From: Sorex araneus
Lineage: Eukaryota > Chordata > Mammalia > Eulipotyphla > Soricidae
Direction of reading: 5' to 3'
Assembly: GCF_027595985.1 (NCBI RefSeq)
Contig: NC_073307.1
Span: 121,685,678 to 121,749,677, forward strand
Length of the DNA stretch: 64,000 nucleotides
This document shows positions 1-10,395 of the stretch, in pieces. The number at the start of each line of letters is the position of its first letter. Position 1 is the first letter of the stretch. The notes beneath the pieces were generated by a model. It saw only the letters and a program-made list of their open reading frames with translations. It was not told where the DNA came from and did not search any database. The translations under genes and the position numbers were made by a program.

Positions 1-295
1 GATAGGAGATGCGTTCAAAACAGACTATAGACCAACACGAGGGCCACCCAGTGCCTCTATTGCAAACTACAACACCCAAAAGGAGAGAGAGAACAAAAGG
101 GAATGGCCTATCACAGAGGTGGGGTGGGGCGGGGGGGATGAGGTGGAAGGGTGGGAGGGATACTGGGAACATTGGTGGAGGAGAATGGGCACTGCTGGAG
201 GGATATGAACAAACTACAAACATGAAAGTTCATCAATTTGTAACTGTACCACAAGGTGATTCACTAATAAAATTTTTTTAAAAAATAAAGGTAAT
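1..295 (+). mobile_element. L1 3' end (3' UTR), truncated by window edge
   Basis: Matches the 3' UTR of the larger L1 at 16928-22397: the CACCCAAAAGGAGAGAG block, a G-rich tract, the GGGCACTG block, and a terminal GGTGATTCACTAATAAAA signal followed by an A-rich tail. Non-coding; the short open frame here is incidental. Confidence 0.9.
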
Positions 296-742
296 TAAGA
301 AAAAAAGTCAAGCCACCAATTTGTTCCTAGTAGATTTATCTCTGAGCTGAAAATGCTGAGACCTTCTCAGAAGGGTAGTGGACAGACTTCCTTCCTTTCA
401 GAGAGGCCCAGGAGCCACTATTCCAATTTCCTGTGACATGCAATTGGCTCGGCTCTACCATTCTTGGAGTGTGCAGACACATTGTGGCTACGTGACACCT
501 CCTCCATCTCACAGTAGTAATAGCCAGTAGGAACATAGCAACTTTGGTGGGAAAGTTGCTTAGAATCCCACTAAGCCAAGCTCAAACAGTAAAAACAATA
601 ACACAAAGGGCTAAGGCAGCACCAGTCAGCTCAGTAACTCTTCAGACAATTTCTTGAGAAATAGCATTATGAGCTATAATAATTATCACAAGTTGGCTTT
701 ATCTATTTTCTATAATTCCATTTACCATTGTTGTTGTAATGA
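296..742. other. No recognised feature
   Basis: About 450 bases of AT-rich sequence without a supported gene or recognisable repeat. The short minus-strand open frame at 336-536 has no family signature. Confidence 0.5.
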
Positions 743-988
743 AGGGACTAGAGCGATAGCACAGCGGGTAGGGCATTTGTCTTGCACGTGTCTGACCCAG
801 GTTTGATTCCTCCTTCCCTCTCAGAGAGCCCAGCAAACTACTGAGAGTATCCCACCCATATGGAAGAGCCTGGCAAGCTACCTGTAGTGTATTCGATATG
901 CCAAAAACAGTTACAAGTCTCACGATGAAGACATTACTGGTGCCTGCTCAAGCAAATCAATGAACAACAGGACTACAGTCCTATAGTG
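743..988 (+). mobile_element. tRNA-headed SINE with RTE-type 3' tail
   Basis: Starts with the tRNA-like head (GAGCGATAGCACAGCGGGTA, then a degenerate B box). It continues with the GAGCCTGGCAAGCTACC body and ends in the GACATTACTGGTGCC tail shared with the RTE LINE at 31345-33285. It lacks a poly(A) tail, unlike the other SINE class in this window. Confidence 0.85.
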
Positions 989-1036
989 CAATTGTAACAA
1001 ACAATATGATGTGATTTTTTTTTTGTGCCTACTAAG

Positions 1037-1190
1037 GGGTCAGGCTTGGGTGTGGGTGGGTAGGAAAATGGGGACATTGGTGGAGGGAAGGTCACACTGG
1101 TGGTGGGACTGGAGTTGGAACATGGGACTCCCAAATGCCTGAAACAACTGTTATAAATAACTTTGTAAATTGTGGTGTTTAAATAAAAAG
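1037..1190 (+). mobile_element. Old L1-like 3' end fragment
   Basis: Contains the GGGGACATTGGTGGAGGG and AACTTTGTAA blocks of L1 3' UTRs and ends in an AATAAA-containing A-rich stretch. Diverged and short. Confidence 0.6.
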
Positions 1191-1286
1191 AAAAAAAGAA
1201 GAATGCAGTTAAACAAGTAGTGGATGGAGGAAAAGGTGTTGTACAAGTAAAATAAGAGCAGCAGTGGTGGTTCTTTGACTCTTTGG

Positions 1287-1694
1287 TGTCGCGCGCCACT
1301 TCGTCCAGCGAAGAAACACGCAACTTGGAGATCCTTTTGGCTGCGATTTATTTAGGAACTTTCTCATGCGTTGGAGAAGAAATCAGGAAAGGGGACGTGG
1401 AGTAAGGCGGAAAAAGGGACGCATGAGGGAGAACCCCCTAGCTAGGTGACTTCCCCCCTTATATACCTCTCGCTGCCTGCTTATGCCCGCGTGTCCGCAT
1501 CTGATAGGTTAGTCACAGCTTATGGGCGTGGCAAGACATCCTGTTTCCTTAATAGGAGTTGTTTTCGAAGCACACAGGTGTTGATTACAAAGAGCGCTAC
1601 AAAGCATGGTCCCATGGTGGCTCTCCACACTTTGGTGCATTTACTTTGTACGCTGAAAGCATAAACATTAGTACTGTTATATAATCATGTTACA
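1287..1694 (-). mobile_element. Probable endogenous retrovirus LTR, antisense
   Basis: Read on the minus strand this 408-bp block starts TGTAACA and ends GCGCGACA, so it has TG...CA ends. It carries a TATATAAG box (plus-strand 1459-1467) and, downstream of that, an AATAAA signal (near 1346). The order of promoter then polyadenylation signal fits an LTR. No internal retroviral sequence adjoins it and I found no clear target-site duplication, so it is either a solo LTR with decayed flanks or a truncated one. Confidence 0.6.
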
Positions 1695-1894
1695 CCCCCC
1701 CAATTACAATAACCTAAACTGATTTTTAAAGGGAAAACACATTGTATCTAACAAAGGCACACAATTATCTGAGGATAAAAAATAATTCGTCATATTTTGA
1801 AAACTTGAACTTACCAGACAGTAAAATTCAAATAATTCTGATTGATGTATTAGCAATTTTTAAATTTTGCTTTATCTTTTGGCAGATAAAGAAG

Positions 1895-2640
1895 TTTTAT
1901 CTTTTTTCTTTTAGGCATCATGAGATACAAAACTGTTAATAGAAGGGTTTTGCGGATAGAACATTCCAGCATTACCCTGTCCATCATAGAGTCTGTTCCC
2001 TCCACCACTGTTCCAGTGTCTCTCTGTACCCATGTCCTTCCCCGCATCCCCACAATAAACTTCCTAGTAAAGACCATTTCTTAGTTTCTGTTGTCTTTTA
2101 GAATTTGTTATTCCCCCCTACAATGCTTCTTTATGTCCCCCAGGTGAGAGATATTATTCTGTATCTGTCGCTTTCTTTCTGACTAACTTCAGTCTCCAGA
2201 TATATTCACATATGTACCATAGCTTCTTTATCAAGTCTTCTGTTCTTGGATACATGAATTTTTTCCAAATTTTCACTATTGTGAATAGTCCTACACTCAA
2301 TATAGATAGGAGTGTCTTTTCTAAATAGAATTTTTTGGCCCTTAGAGTAAATGCCCAGAAATGGAATTCATGGATCATATGGAAGCTCAATTCCTAGATT
2401 TTGAAAAGTGTCCATATTTTTTCTAAAAGGTTGCACTGTTGGTATTTCCACCAGCAATGAATGAGGGTCCTTTTCTCCTCACATCCATGACAGCACTGGT
2501 TCGTCTGTTCTTTGTGATGTGTCTCAGTTTCCCTGGTGAGAGATGAGATCTTATGATTGTCTAGATTTGCATTTCCCTTATAAGTGATGCAACACATTTT
2601 TTCATATATATTTTGGCCAAATGCATGTCTTCTTTAAATA
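1895..2640 (-). mobile_element. Old L1, 3' part (ORF2 end and 3' UTR)
   Basis: The minus strand encodes a degraded end of L1 ORF2, with counterparts of the 'CWWECRL' and 'W...LWYIYTMEYY' segments seen better in younger copies at 21.5-21.9 kb. Plus-strand positions 1895-2150 hold an older 3' UTR. Many stops and frameshifts. Confidence 0.75.
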
Positions 2641-2869
2641 AGTTTCTGTTCATCTCTCCTTTACTCCCAATCTTTGGAATGAATATTTTCTTTTTCTTGT
2701 TTAGTTCTATCAGTGCTTTATAGATCTTCAATATTACCATTTTTCAAATGAATTATAGCAAATATTCTCTCTGAGTTAGTGGATTATCATTTCTTGTTTG
2801 TCTGTTTTTTGGCTCTTGGTGTCATGCCCAGCGATGCATTGACCTGATATTTTCTTAATTTTATTTTTT

Positions 2870-3038
2870 ATTTTTAAGATTTTTTAAATTGAATCACTGT
2901 GAGATGATCTTTACAAAGCTGTTCATGATTAAGTTAGAGTCATACAATGTTCCAACACCCATCCCTCCATCAGTATAAGTTTCCCAGCACGTGTCCCCAC
3001 TTTCCCTCCCATCACACCCTCCCGCAGTAAGCATTTTT

Positions 3039-3116
<78 letters not shown>

Positions 3117-3235
3117 CTCTCTCTCTCTCATTATGGGCATTGTGGTTTGCAATAAAGGTTATTGTGTATATCTCTTTACCTCCTTTTAACACTCAGTTCT
3201 TGTGCAGCATGATCAAGTATTTGCATTTGATTTTA
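2870..3235 (-). mobile_element. L1 3' UTR fragment, antisense
   Basis: Plus strand shows GAATCACTGTGAGATGATC, CATACAATGTTCCAACACCC and CCCATCCCTCCA, the reverse complement of the L1 3' end. A (CT)n expansion interrupts it at 3042-3130. Confidence 0.8.
3042..3130. repeat. (CT)n / (GA)n microsatellite
   Basis: Almost uninterrupted CT dinucleotides for about 90 bases. It lies inside an antisense L1 3' UTR, where sibling copies have a short GAGAGAGA run, so it expanded from that seed. It creates a spurious Arg-Glu repeat reading frame on the minus strand. Confidence 0.95.
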
Positions 3236-3555
3236 TTTTAGCCACTGTGGTTCGCAAAATTGTTATTCATAAGGGTTCATACATGACCATTACAGCACCA
3301 CACCTTCCACCATAGTGTCCCAAATATGAGATCAAAAGAAACATAATAAAGGAACAGGAAATGGTCAAAGTTATCAGAATTTAAGATTTTTGTCCATAGA
3401 ATTGATATTACTCGGGGGTTGAGTGGGAGAAATTCTTGGGCCACTGGTGGAGAGAAGTGGGCATTCTGGTGATGGATTTGGTGTTGGAAAGATGTATGCA
3501 TGAAAAATATAAACATAGTATTTTGAATCCTGGTACCTCAATAAAATGGTCTATA
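3236..3555. mobile_element. Two small L1 3'-end pieces in opposite orientation
   Basis: 3236-3330 is an antisense piece (CACTGTGGTTCGCAAAATTG, CCTTCCACC). About 3400-3555 is a sense piece ending CCTCAATAAAATGG with an A-rich tail. The back-to-back arrangement could be a 5'-inverted L1, but divergence is high. Confidence 0.5.
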
Positions 3556-3562
3556 AAAATAA

Positions 3563-3715
3563 ATAAGATATAGGTCAAGAGAGATACTGCAGAGAGTAGG
3601 GCACATGCCTTACACTCAGTGAACCCAGTTTCCATCACCAGCATCCCGTATGGTCCCCCAAGCCAGGAGTGGCTCTGAGCATTGCCAGGTGTGACACATA
3701 AACAAAAACAAACAA
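3563..3715 (+). mobile_element. Old tRNA-headed SINE, poly(A) class
   Basis: Recognisable order: GAGAGATACTGCAGAGAGTAGGGCA (head), CCAGCATCCCGTATGGTCCC (body), CATTGCCAGGTGTGAC (end) and an A-rich tail. Roughly 20-30 percent diverged by eye from the fresh copy at 54444. Confidence 0.75.
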
Positions 3716-3734
3716 ATATAAGTAAAATAGGATC

Positions 3735-3900
3735 ATATCAATAGGACAGCAAGTAGGACAATTGTCTCGCACACAGCTGACCTGTGTTCAATCCCCAGTA
3801 CCACATATGGTCCTTTGTATTTACCAGGAGTGATCCCTGGGTACAGAAACAGAAGTAGATTTTTGAGCACCGCTGGTTGGGATTCAAAAACCAGATCAAG
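3735..3900 (+). mobile_element. Old tRNA-headed SINE, poly(A) class
   Basis: Head (AATAGGACAGCAAGTAGGACA), B-box region (GTGTTCAATCCCCAGTACC) and body (GGAGTGATCCCTGGGTACAG) are all present but degraded. Confidence 0.7.
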
Positions 3901-3954
3901 ATAAAGAGTAAGTGAAATAATGGACTAGATTGCTCACATAAATTTAGATGTGGG

Positions 3955-5008
3955 TTACTTTCATATAGCCTACCTTCATCCATCAGTTAGAAAAGCAGCC
4001 TATTTCCCATAGTGAAAGCAATTTCAAGTGGGGACAGAAGGGAGAATGAGAAGGGGTAATAGTAAAAGTAAAATATTGAAAGTGAAAGTTGCTTTACTAT
4101 CTCTCATTTCCCAGAGTTGAACCTCTAATCCCCAAACTTCCAGAAGGAAACCTCCATCTTTTTTTCATTTTCAACCATGGGTATCCCAGGTCAAGGCATA
4201 GGCATCTGTTTAAGAGAAAAGAAACATGCAGTAACATCAGAAATAAAGTTTATATAACATACCTTGCCTTCATTCTTTCTTAATAGTGACAAGCAGATGC
4301 CTGGAGAAGGAAAGAGCCTCCTGAGATGATCAGTTTCTCAAAGAAGAGACGACAGAGGAAGGGGAACTTAGCGTGGGAGGGAGACTTATCAAGCAGCTGA
4401 ACAACTCCTCTGATTTCCTGTATAGGGACATGATGGCAAATTAGAATGTAGAATTGTTTGAGTCCTGACTACTGTGGAATCATTCTTTAATATTTGACAC
4501 GATTTTACTCCTGCCTCCAAATCTGAGCATCCCCAACCCTAGATGGTCCCCTTCACTGCAGCAAACTACTATAGTTCTTTCATTTCCAATGGTGTGCCAA
4601 GGCACAATGCCAAGCAATGTGAGTTAGTCCTGGGAGGCAGTATTGATAAGATTAATGCACATCTTCCTTACCAAACACTTGAAGTCTTCATATTTTTATT
4701 TATCCTACTTGTAATTAATGGAGATTTACATTTTCTTTAGATTGACTATAGAAGTAGGTTAAATCAATGATGAAATTCTTTCTTATCGTATTTTCAGAAT
4801 TATCAAATCATTTCAACAGTTCTTCTGTTTTGGTTATATATTTTTAAATTTATTTTTATTTATCATTAATAAGTGGATCAACTCCTCCTCATATATGATG
4901 ATAAATTTTAGGATATAGCAGAATATTTTAATGATCATATTTGGAATTTAAATTTATTTCAATAGCCTAAGATTCTAAAAATAATTATATAATATGCAGT
5001 AGAATATG
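3955..5008 (-). repeat. MRGPRX-cluster duplicon, copy 1 (5' exon region)
   Basis: About 1 kb that aligns by eye, with small indels, to 15530-16790. Shared landmarks include CAGGTCAAGG, GGGAGACTTATCAAGC, GATTTCCTGTA, GGGACATGATGGCAAAT and GTAATTAATGGAG. The other copy lies immediately upstream of receptor gene 1. Relative to copy 2, this copy lacks an internal segment of about 200 bp. It ends at the solo LTR at 5015. No receptor coding exon survives to its left within the window. Confidence 0.8.
4263..4440 (-). pseudogene. Orphan MRGPRX-type first exon with conserved donor
   Basis: Minus strand ends ATGAAGGCAAG and is followed by a GTATGTTAT splice donor at 4262. Three paralogous copies (15820, 49782, 53642) share the same ATG-plus-8-nt arrangement before the donor. 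The next 2-3 kb on the minus strand, where the receptor coding exon should lie, is L1 and SINE sequence, so this is the surviving 5' exon of a lost gene. The exon's own 5' edge is not visible; 4440 is only the limit of the well-conserved block. Confidence 0.6.
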
Positions 5009-5014
5009 GATGAT

Positions 5015-5666
5015 TGTTCGGGCTGGACTGAGCTACCAGGGCGAGCCCATGTATACTGTACTGTACTACGGACAGGAACATAGTGACCCATGAAAATGGG
5101 CGAGATTTCTCATGTGTCCTGACTGGTTTGGATGAAGCTGAACATTTTCCTCCTTCAAGCTGCCTTCAGAAAAATAATTTCAGTATACTGAAAAGAGCGA
5201 GCGGTTTTCCTTCCCTCACAGAAGCCTGGCTGGTCTTTGACATGCAGATGGTGTTAGCCAGGCCTGACATTTGATATTGTAAATTGTAGGCTCTGGCCCA
5301 GCCTAGTCTTTGGGATGTAGATTTCAAGTGCAGGGCCCAGTTTTGTCTTTGGGATGTAAATCCAAGTGCTTTTAGCCCAAGGAAGGTTTCAGTTTTGGTT
5401 TTGCATCTTCTTTCTGGAGGCCTAGATTACTGGCCTGCAGATACAAGGAAATAATGTTGCCTCAATGTTCTTCCTGTAACATCTTTTGATGCCTTTGGTG
5501 ACGTCACTATATTGCGCCCTTTAGAGCTACCATGATCAATAAAGGGAGGTCCTGGAGGCCCTCTGTCTTTGCTAAGAGCCAGAGAGAGCCTTAGGCCTCC
5601 AATCAAGACATTTTTTCCCGTGTTCCTTATCTCAGCGCCTCTGACCACACATACGTTCACACAACA
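5015..5666 (+). mobile_element. Solo LTR of an endogenous retrovirus (652 bp)
   Basis: Begins TGTTCGG and ends CACAACA, giving TGTT...AACA inverted ends. It is flanked by a perfect 6-bp duplication GATGAT (5009-5014 and 5667-5672). An AATAAA signal lies at 5538-5543, with a T- and CT-rich downstream part, as expected for R-U5. Six-base duplications are usual for class II (beta-like) retroviruses. No internal genes remain, so it arose by LTR-LTR recombination. It interrupts receptor duplicon copy 1. Confidence 0.85.
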
Positions 5667-5689
5667 GATGATACTGCTTTTTCCTTCAG

Positions 5690-6173
5690 CTGAATTAAAG
5701 ATATACACACATCAATGTTAGTAACATTTCTTAGTACAATAGCCAGAATATGGAAACCAAATCTCCAATGGAGAAGAATAGATAAAGAAGTTGTGGTATA
5801 CATACATGTTAGAGTATTATTCAGCCATAAATAAACATTAACTTTGAATTGAATGGAACCCATCCTAAGCAAAATAAGCCAGGGGGATAAGTACAAATAC
5901 CAATATACTCAATCATCTGTGATAAATATATATCATGCATATATACAAATATAGATATATATATAATTGAATAAATACCAAATGATGACAAAAATCATGG
6001 ACTAAAGAAGTTATAAAGACAGAGGGGTCATGCATGGGGGAAATTGGTTACGTGGAGTCAAAGTAAAATAGGATCTTGGTAGAGGTTCTGGGGCCTGTGG
6101 TGGTGGGGAGGTGAGGTAACTGTATGTATTACTGCATTAATTCTAGTATAACTATGTTACCTAAACTACAATT
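5690..6173 (+). mobile_element. Old L1 3' part
   Basis: Shows the end of L1 ORF2 (ACAATAGCCAGAATATGGAA, TTATTCAGCCATAAATAAAC) and a diverged 3' UTR (GGTAGAGGTTCTGGGG). Its sequence resumes at 6969 after the younger insertion at 6192-6950. Confidence 0.7.
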
Positions 6174-6191
6174 AAAAAATAATAGGTGTCC

Positions 6192-6950
6192 TTATTCACA
6201 ATAGCCAAAATCTGAAAACAACTCAAGTGCCCAAGAACAGATGACTGGTTAAAGAAACATTGGTACATCTATACAATGGAATACTACGCAGCTGTTAGAA
6301 GAGATGAAGTCATGAAATTTTCTTATAAGTGGATAAACATAAAGAGTATCATGCTATGTGGAATGAATCAGAAAGAGAGGGACAGACATAGAAGGAGCAC
6401 ACTCATTTGTGGAGTATAAAATAACGTAATACAAGACTGACACCCAAGGACACTAGATAGAAGGGTCAAGAAGATTGTTCCATAGTTGGAAGCCTGCCAC
6501 ATGACAGGGCAGGGAGAGGACAGCTGGAATAGAGAAGGGATGACTAAGAGAATGATAGTTGGAGGAATCTGTTGGGATGGGAGTTGTGTGCCAAAAGTAG
6601 ATATAGGACCAAACATGATAACCTCTCAGTATCTGTATTGCAAACCATAATGCCCAAAAGTAGAGAGAGAGTATGGGGAATATTGTCTGCCATGGACACA
6701 GTGGGATTGTGGGAAAGGTGGGGGTATACTGGGGATATTGTTGGTGGGGAATGTGCACTGGTGGAGGGATGGGTGTTTGATCATTGTATGATTATAACTC
6801 AGACATGAAAAATTGTAACTATATCTAATGGTGAATCAATAAAATTAGCACTATAAAAAAAAGAAAGAAAATCAGGATACTTTGGTCAAATTTATAGAGA
6901 TTTTGGGCAGACTTTGCATTGGTGACTAATAAAACAATAACCTAGTCATA
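6192..6950 (+). mobile_element. L1 3' end with 3' transduction, nested
   Basis: ORF2 C-terminal region and 3' UTR of L1, ending at a first A-rich tail near 6855-6872. About 75 bases of non-L1 sequence follow, with their own AATAAA (near 6928) and a second A run. The whole unit is flanked by an 18-bp perfect duplication (6174-6191 and 6951-6968, ending AATAATAGGTGTCC). It sits inside an older L1. Confidence 0.85.
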
Positions 6951-6968
6951 AAAAAATAATAGGTGTCC

Positions 6969-7385
6969 AATGATAGGTAAATGAGTTATAAAGATATGGT
7001 ATATATATGTATATATATACAATAGATTACTATGCAGCTATAAAGAATGATGAAACCAGCAATCCACTGCAACATGGATAGAACTGGAATATGGCATGTT
7101 CACATAAGTATTCCAGAAGACAAACACGAGATGATATATAGAGTGCTAGATAAAGGAGTGCAATGTTTTAAAGGAGAGATGTCTGGAACACCTTGGCCCC
7201 AGAGTATAGGGAGAAGGACAGAGAAAGAAAGAAATTGAGGGGGCAAGAAGAGACTGACTGATAGAGACAGGGTGTAGGGGTCAAGGGGATTCAAGAGATT
7301 GGTGGTGTAAAAAAGTAGAATAGCTTAACGGTCTGGGAATGGGTTTGTGAAAAGGAAGAAATAGATGGAGAGGAGAATCAGGCAA
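6969..7385 (+). mobile_element. Old L1 3' part, second fragment
   Basis: Carries ORF2-end similarity (GATTACTATGCAGCTATAAAG, AACATGGATAGAACTGGAA) followed by a purine-rich 3' UTR-like stretch. It belongs with the older L1 layer in which the 6192-6950 element landed. Confidence 0.6.
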
Positions 7386-7393
7386 AAATGGAT

Positions 7394-7560
7394 TTTAAAA
7401 AATTTTTTTATTAGTGAATCACCATGAGGTACAGTTACACACTTAAAAACGTTCGTACTTGCATTTCAGTCATACAATGGTCAGGTGCCAATCCCTCCAG
7501 TGCCCATTTTCCACCACCAATGGTCCCAGTATCCCTCCCACCACCCCCACCCAGTCAGAC
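7394..7560 (-). mobile_element. L1 3' UTR fragment, antisense
   Basis: Plus strand starts TTTTATTAGTGAATCACCATGAGG and ends in the C-rich CCACCCCCACCCAG block, a reverse-complement L1 3' end. A short duplication ATGGATTT flanks it (about 7386 and 7561). Confidence 0.85.
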
Positions 7561-7869
7561 ATGGATTTATTGAAGTGCTCCTAAAAAGTCTCTAAAGAGA
7601 CTAGTGAACTGTGTGCAACCTGTGTTTTTAGGGTGGATTTATATGGATGTAAAGGAGGCCTAGGATGGGGAAGGAAAGCGTGGTTTACTTGGTACCAGGT
7701 TCTGTTTCTGCCTGATAAGAGGACTGACTGACACCACAGGGTCTTTGTGTGAGTTCCGAGAGTTATGAGTTATGTCTGAAGATATTCACCAGCAGTTTCA
7801 AGGTGTCCCTCTCCCCTCAATCCCCCTGGGTCCAATCCCCATGCTTGTTTCCTTATGTAGGTCTCTACA

Positions 7870-8065
7870 GATTCCTTCTTTCAGGAGGTGGGGGGAGAGG
7901 AGGCCACACTTGGAAGTTCTCAGGGGATACTCCTGGCTCTGTTCTCATAACTAACTCCCAGAACTTCTTGTGGCAGACAATGCAGTTCTGGGGATTGAAT
8001 GAGGGTCTCTTGTGTGCGAAGCAAGAAGCAAGTGCTCAACTTGCTGACTCATTTCAGTCCTGAAT
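7870..8065 (-). mobile_element. Old SINE, poly(A) class, antisense
   Basis: Plus strand contains GGGGATACTCCTGGCTCTG, GGGGATTGAATGAGGGTCTC and GCAAGTGCTCAACTTGCTGA, the reverse complement of SINE body, B box and A box. Confidence 0.7.
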
Positions 8066-8099
8066 ATCTCCCCGTTTCCTGTATTTCTGTGCCTCTTTT

Positions 8100-8640
8100 G
8101 TTCTGACTGCTCATCTCTTTGATTCTCATTGTCTCATTTGTCCCTTTTATTTTTTTTGTTTGCGTTACCAAATTCAATATTATGTGTTGACTTTTTTGGG
8201 GTTTTTTTCACAGATTTTTTTTCTTTTTATAATTTCCACCTTTATAGCATTGTGAAAGACTATATTTATATATATTTCACAAAATATATATAAATAACTG
8301 TATTGACAGTTGTTTTGCATTCCAGCCCATGTTTTATCGTATTATTTCTTATACTAGAGAATAATGTGTTTTTAGAATTTTAGGGATAAAGAGCTCTATG
8401 AATATCTATAAAAACTAGTTTTTCCAACTCCTCATTAAAAGTTATTGATTCCCCTTGACTTTCTGAGCTCTTGATCTGTCCAGTGTCATAAAAGAGGGTG
8501 TTAAAATCTATTATTACTAATGTATTGCTGTCATATCCTATTTTCAGATGCTTAAAAACTGTGATGCTGTGTCAGGTATGTGTGTGAATAAGGGCCCAGT
8601 TTACCTCATATATTTTTAGCTAAATTAAAACAGAAACAAA
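8100..8640 (-). mobile_element. Ancient L1 fragment, antisense
   Basis: Contains GGTGTTAAAATCTATTATTACTAATG and the surrounding AT-rich arrangement typical of old mammalian L1 antisense sequence. No intact frame. Assignment is by resemblance only. Confidence 0.5.
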
Positions 8641-8869
8641 ATAATTCATTACAAATAAATTAGAATAGCAGTTTAATTTCTCCTTTAATACAAGATACCA
8701 TGTACGAGTGGGTTTTCTACTGAATTTCAGCAACTTTCAAAAGAGAAAATATTATTTATATTACTCAACTCTCCTAGAAAATTTAGGAAACAAGATAGAT
8801 TTTTTTCCTAGTTTTTATAAAACCAAATAATACTCTTGAACGAATCTAATAATATCACTTAGAAAGATA

Positions 8870-9340
8870 ATTATAGACCAATATTTTAATTAACATAAAT
8901 ACAAAGTTTTTCAACAAAACTCTTCAAGAACTAAAACTAGAAAAATACTAAAAACACATAATTGTGCATCAAGATGAAGCTGATTTACTCCAGGGATGAT
9001 AGAATGGTTGAACACGGGGCACTTAATGTAATATACCACATTAACAAAAGTAAAGATAAAAATAATATAGCCATAAAAATAAATGCAGCAGAAGCTTTTA
9101 ATAAGACTCAATATTTATGATTTTTAAAACTGAACAAAATGTGGTTCAATGAATTTACCTCAATATAGCAGAGGTAATATATGACAAAACACAGCATCAC
9201 AATTGTAAAAAAACAGTATTATTTCCTCTAAGACCAGACACAAGTCAGTGTTTATCCTCATTATTGAACATATTTTTTTGGAAATCCTAGTCACAGCATT
9301 TAGACAAGAGAAACAAAATTAAAAGTTTCAAGTTACTATC
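8870..9340 (+). mobile_element. Ancient L1 ORF2 reverse-transcriptase fragment
   Basis: Degraded frames resemble the L1 RT core: an 'AAEAFNKTQ'-like motif A region near 9080-9110 and the 'SGTRQ'-like region near 9220. Many stops. Confidence 0.6.
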
Positions 9341-9395
9341 ACAATATTTATTCTATCCTTATCTTCATATTACTAGATGGTTTTCATAGAATACC

Positions 9396-9620
9396 TTAAA
9401 TCAGTCACTGTGATTCGCTGTGTTATTCATCAATTTGCTCTAGAGGGTGCCAGTAACATCTCCATTTGTCCTAGCCCTGACATATTAGCATCCTCTCTTT
9501 ACTCGTCCTTCCCAACGGTGCCACATTGAGGATCTTTCAGGGTCAGGGGAATGAGACCCATCATTGTTACTGTTTTTGGCATATTGAATATGTCACTGGG
9601 AGCTTGCCAGAATACCCTAA
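9396..9620 (-). mobile_element. RTE-tailed retroposon fragment (652-bp family), antisense
   Basis: Plus strand reads GTGCCAGTAACATCTCCATT, then CATTGAGGATCTTTCAGGGTCAGGGGAATGAGA, the 3' third of the element seen complete at 52652-53303. Confidence 0.75.
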
Positions 9621-9764
9621 ATATTTCCCAAAAATGCTTACAAATATGTGTATATATTATTATATATTTAAATAGCCCCACATGGCATTTTAAATTATTT
9701 CTAAAACACTTTATTTCTATATTTTTCTCAGATTGTCTCAGCTCATCTCATTTGAATGAGCCAC

Positions 9765-10395
9765 ATGCATGAGGAAACCAGCAGAGGAACCCAGGTGTGC
9801 AGGATTCACTGAAATCTCCAAGGCTGTTCAGATCAGGACTGGGCTTCTTCCACCCAGATCCCCCATTTTCCAGTAGCTAGGCAGTCACACCCTGAAACGG
9901 TCCGGTCCGTCCTTCATCCCCCTCTCCATGCTGTGTAATCCCATCAATGGCCAACATCCAGAGACTATAAAACCAAGCTCCCGGAAGCACATGGCCACAA
10001 TGTGGCTACTGACATCTAATAGCCAAGTTCTCCTTCTTGGAGAACCTGACAAGCTACCAAGAGTCTAATGCCCATTCAGGAGAGCCTGGCAAGCTCCCCA
10101 TGGCATATTCATATCCCAAATACAGTAACAGATATATACATACCTCTCGGAGAGCCCAGCAAGCTACCAAAAGTAGCCTACCTGCACAGCAGAGTCTGGC
10201 AAGCTACCCATGGTGTATCCGATATGCCTAAAACAGTAACAATACGTCTCATTCTCCTGACCCTGAAAGAGCCTCCAATCATTGGGAAAGATGAGTAAGG
10301 AGAGGTTGCTAAAATCTCAGGTCTGAGGTCTGAGTGTAATACAGACATTACTGGTGCCTGCTTAAGTAAATCAACAAACAACGGGATGACAGTGT
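9765..10395 (+). mobile_element. 652-bp-family RTE-tailed retroposon, 5'-truncated
   Basis: Sense copy of the family. Landmarks in order: CCCAGGTGTG, CAGTAGCTAGGCAG, GGCCAACATCCAGAGACTATAAAA, repeated GAGAGCCTGGCAAGCT units, TGACCCTGAAAGAGCCTCCAAT, ACATTACTGGTGCC and a GGGATGACAGTG end. An extra copy of the GAGCCCAGCAAGCTACC unit makes its middle longer than in the 52652 copy. Confidence 0.8.

Noticed and set aside
2929-3192. Arg-Glu repeat protein on the minus strand
   Set aside because: Translation of a (CT)n microsatellite inside an L1 3' UTR.
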